Below, piece by piece: positions 62,902 through 64,000 of a stretch of DNA of 64,000 nt (positions within the stretch are counted from its first letter, which is position 1; each line of letters begins with the position of its first letter). The stretch spans positions 1 to 64,000 of the forward strand of contig JAFXVZ010000002.1 of assembly GCA_017534535.1 (NCBI GenBank). The letters run 5' to 3'. Both the position numbers and the translations under genes were made by a program. Origin of the DNA: Bacteroidaceae bacterium. Its GTDB lineage: Bacteria; Bacteroidota; Bacteroidia; Bacteroidales; Bacteroidaceae. Under the pieces are notes generated by a model that saw only the letters and a list, made by a program, of their open reading frames with translations, did no database searches and was not told the origin of the DNA.

Positions 62902-64000
62902 ATGAATACCGAGAAAATGAATATATTTGGGCTGCTGAAGAACCTATGGCCCTTTGTGAAACCCTATAGGCTGCTAATCTTTGCCACTATCACGCTCACA
63001 TTCGTGGGCTCACTAATGGCACAGGTGAATGCGGTGGTGCTGGATAAGACAGTGGATGCCATTAATGCTCTAATACAGGACGTGAGTTTTGAATGGGGCA
63101 AGGCGGCAGAGATACTAATTATTATCAGTGCGGTACTGCTTGGCAAGGAAGTACTGTCAGCCTTCATCACATTCTTCCAACGCTATTTCGGACAGAAGCT
63201 ACGCATCTATGTGAGCCGTGACCTCTCACTACAGGTAATCGACAAAATTCTGACTTTCCGAATGGCGTTCTTCTCTGCCGAGGACAATGATACGGGCAAG
63301 CTGCAATCACGTATTGACCGAGGCGTGATGAGCCTGAGCAACACTGTGAACAACTTCTTCATCGACATCCTGCCGCTTTTCACGAGTGCAGTATTGGCAT
63401 TGGGACTGATGTTCGCCGCAAACTTCTATGTGGGCTTGGTAGCCCTGTGCATCGTTCCCATCTATTTCTTCATCACCTATCGCCAGGCAAAGCGCATGAA
63501 GGGCGGACGCAGGAGTATTTTCAGCAGTCATCAGGCAGTGAGTCAGGGCATATTAAACATCATTGAGAGCATCAGCGTAATCAAGTCATTTAACCGTGAG
63601 GAGATTGAGGCCGACAAGCAGAAAGCGGTGCAACAGGCAATGACCGACCAGCAGATGAGTACACGCCGATGGAGTTACCTGTACGATGGTTTAAAGAGTT
63701 TCTTTGAGCAAATAGGGACTGTCTTGATTATCATACTTACTGCTTACTTAGTTCTGATAGATTATCCGGGCATGAGCATCGGTAAGATCATGTATCACGT
63801 GATGCTGTTCAGCAACGTGAGTGCTCCCATCCGACAGCTGCATCGTATTTACGACGACATGAACGATGCGTTGATTTACGCTGAGGGATTCTTCGGCATC
63901 TTGCACGCTCACCACGAGGTTGAAGATACAGGCAATTACCATCCTGTTTCGGTGCAGGGTGACTTTGAGATGAGTCACGTGGATTTCACCTATGGCAACG
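62902..64000 (+). CDS. ABC exporter (ATP-binding/permease), 5' part only
   Basis: Starts MNTEKMNIFGLLKNLWPFVK and runs in frame to the window edge (about 366 codons). Seen are the six-helix ABC_membrane domain (LLIFATITLTFVGSLMAQVN; VLIIILTAYLVLIDYPGMSI), the coupling region SQGILNIIESISVIKSFNRE and the start of the ATPase domain (EMSHVDFTYGN); the Walker motifs lie beyond the end. A half-size homodimeric exporter of the MsbA/McjD class for lipid, peptide or drug. Confidence 0.9.
   Translation, partial: MNTEKMNIFGLLKNLWPFVKPYRLLIFATITLTFVGSLMAQVNAVVLDKTVDAINALIQDVSFEWGKAAEILIIISAVLLGKEVLSAFITFFQRYFGQKLRIYVSRDLSLQVIDKILTFRMAFFSAEDNDTGKLQSRIDRGVMSLSNTVNNFFIDILPLFTSAVLALGLMFAANFYVGLVALCIVPIYFFITYRQAKRMKGGRRSIFSSHQAVSQGILNIIESISVIKSFNREEIEADKQKAVQQAMTDQQMSTRRWSYLYDGLKSFFEQIGTVLIIILTAYLVLIDYPGMSIGKIMYHVMLFSNVSAPIRQLHRIYDDMNDALIYAEGFFGILHAHHEVEDTGNYHPVSVQGDFEMSHVDFTYGN

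Noticed and set aside
1..64000. tRNA, transposase, integrase, prophage, toxin-antitoxin or SusC/SusD genes
   Set aside because: Looked for by motif on both strands in gene-free stretches and among the proteins; none found.

Overview
The window is a piece of a Bacteroidales chromosome, most likely Prevotellaceae or Bacteroidaceae. The signs are the phylum-specific -7 box (TAnnTTTG, about 20 bp after a TTG-type -33 box) in front of many genes, numerous lipoproteins and two-domain glycoside hydrolases, a LytTR two-component pair behind an ABC efflux operon, the short CydA-DUF4492 arrangement, and BspA-type leucine-rich repeats. No transposase, integrase, prophage, CRISPR array or tRNA was found. 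Apart from the rRNA end, the content is chromosomal housekeeping plus a carbohydrate island.

Layout. 1-420: 5' end of a 16S rRNA gene (minus strand) with two tandem promoters. 567-2328: an ESS-family symporter and a hotdog thioesterase. 2671-5773: cytochrome bd oxidase (DUF4492-cydA-cydB). 5939-12495: a six-gene operon for a TolC/MacA/MacB-type export system and its LytS/LytTR regulators. 12581-14783: an acyl-CoA synthetase and an unknown gene with a structured leader. 15531-20075 (minus): UDP-glucose dehydrogenase, an OmpA-family protein, a short CstA. 20206-31881: a GH-like lipid/glycan enzyme on a probably leaderless mRNA, an ATP-grasp-like unknown, pyruvate:ferredoxin oxidoreductase, then RNA-related genes (DEDD exonuclease, RlmI-type and RsmE methyltransferases, BFN nuclease), a nucleoside permease and a candidate small RNA. 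31869-37754: an nrfHA-resB-ccsA nitrite ammonification operon, divergent from a Crp/Fnr regulator, with a perfect palindrome between them.

38527-54194 is the most accessory-looking part: a DNPH1-like hydrolase, a frameshifted GH2 beta-glucuronidase, a GH30, a large GH2 with an inserted LamG domain, an exported esterase-like hydrolase, a sugar-acid dehydratase (IlvD/Edd family), a GntP permease, a GH53-like lipoprotein and a secreted propeller-like protein. It has no SusC/SusD pair. The parts would fit trimming of a uronic-acid-capped galactan and uptake of a sugar acid, but this is inference. Within it, two opposing genes have both lost their 3' parts and meet at about 51,560, which looks like a deletion scar.

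54636-64000: an unknown lipoprotein, acetyltransferases, a patatin, a second GntP permease, a Tat-lipoprotein sugar isomerase with an MBL-fold lipoprotein, and the start of an ABC exporter that runs off the end. Several repeat families (a palindrome with 11-bp arms, GC-rich hairpins, and short-word arrays that overlap stop codons or lie inside genes) are scattered through the intergenic spaces.
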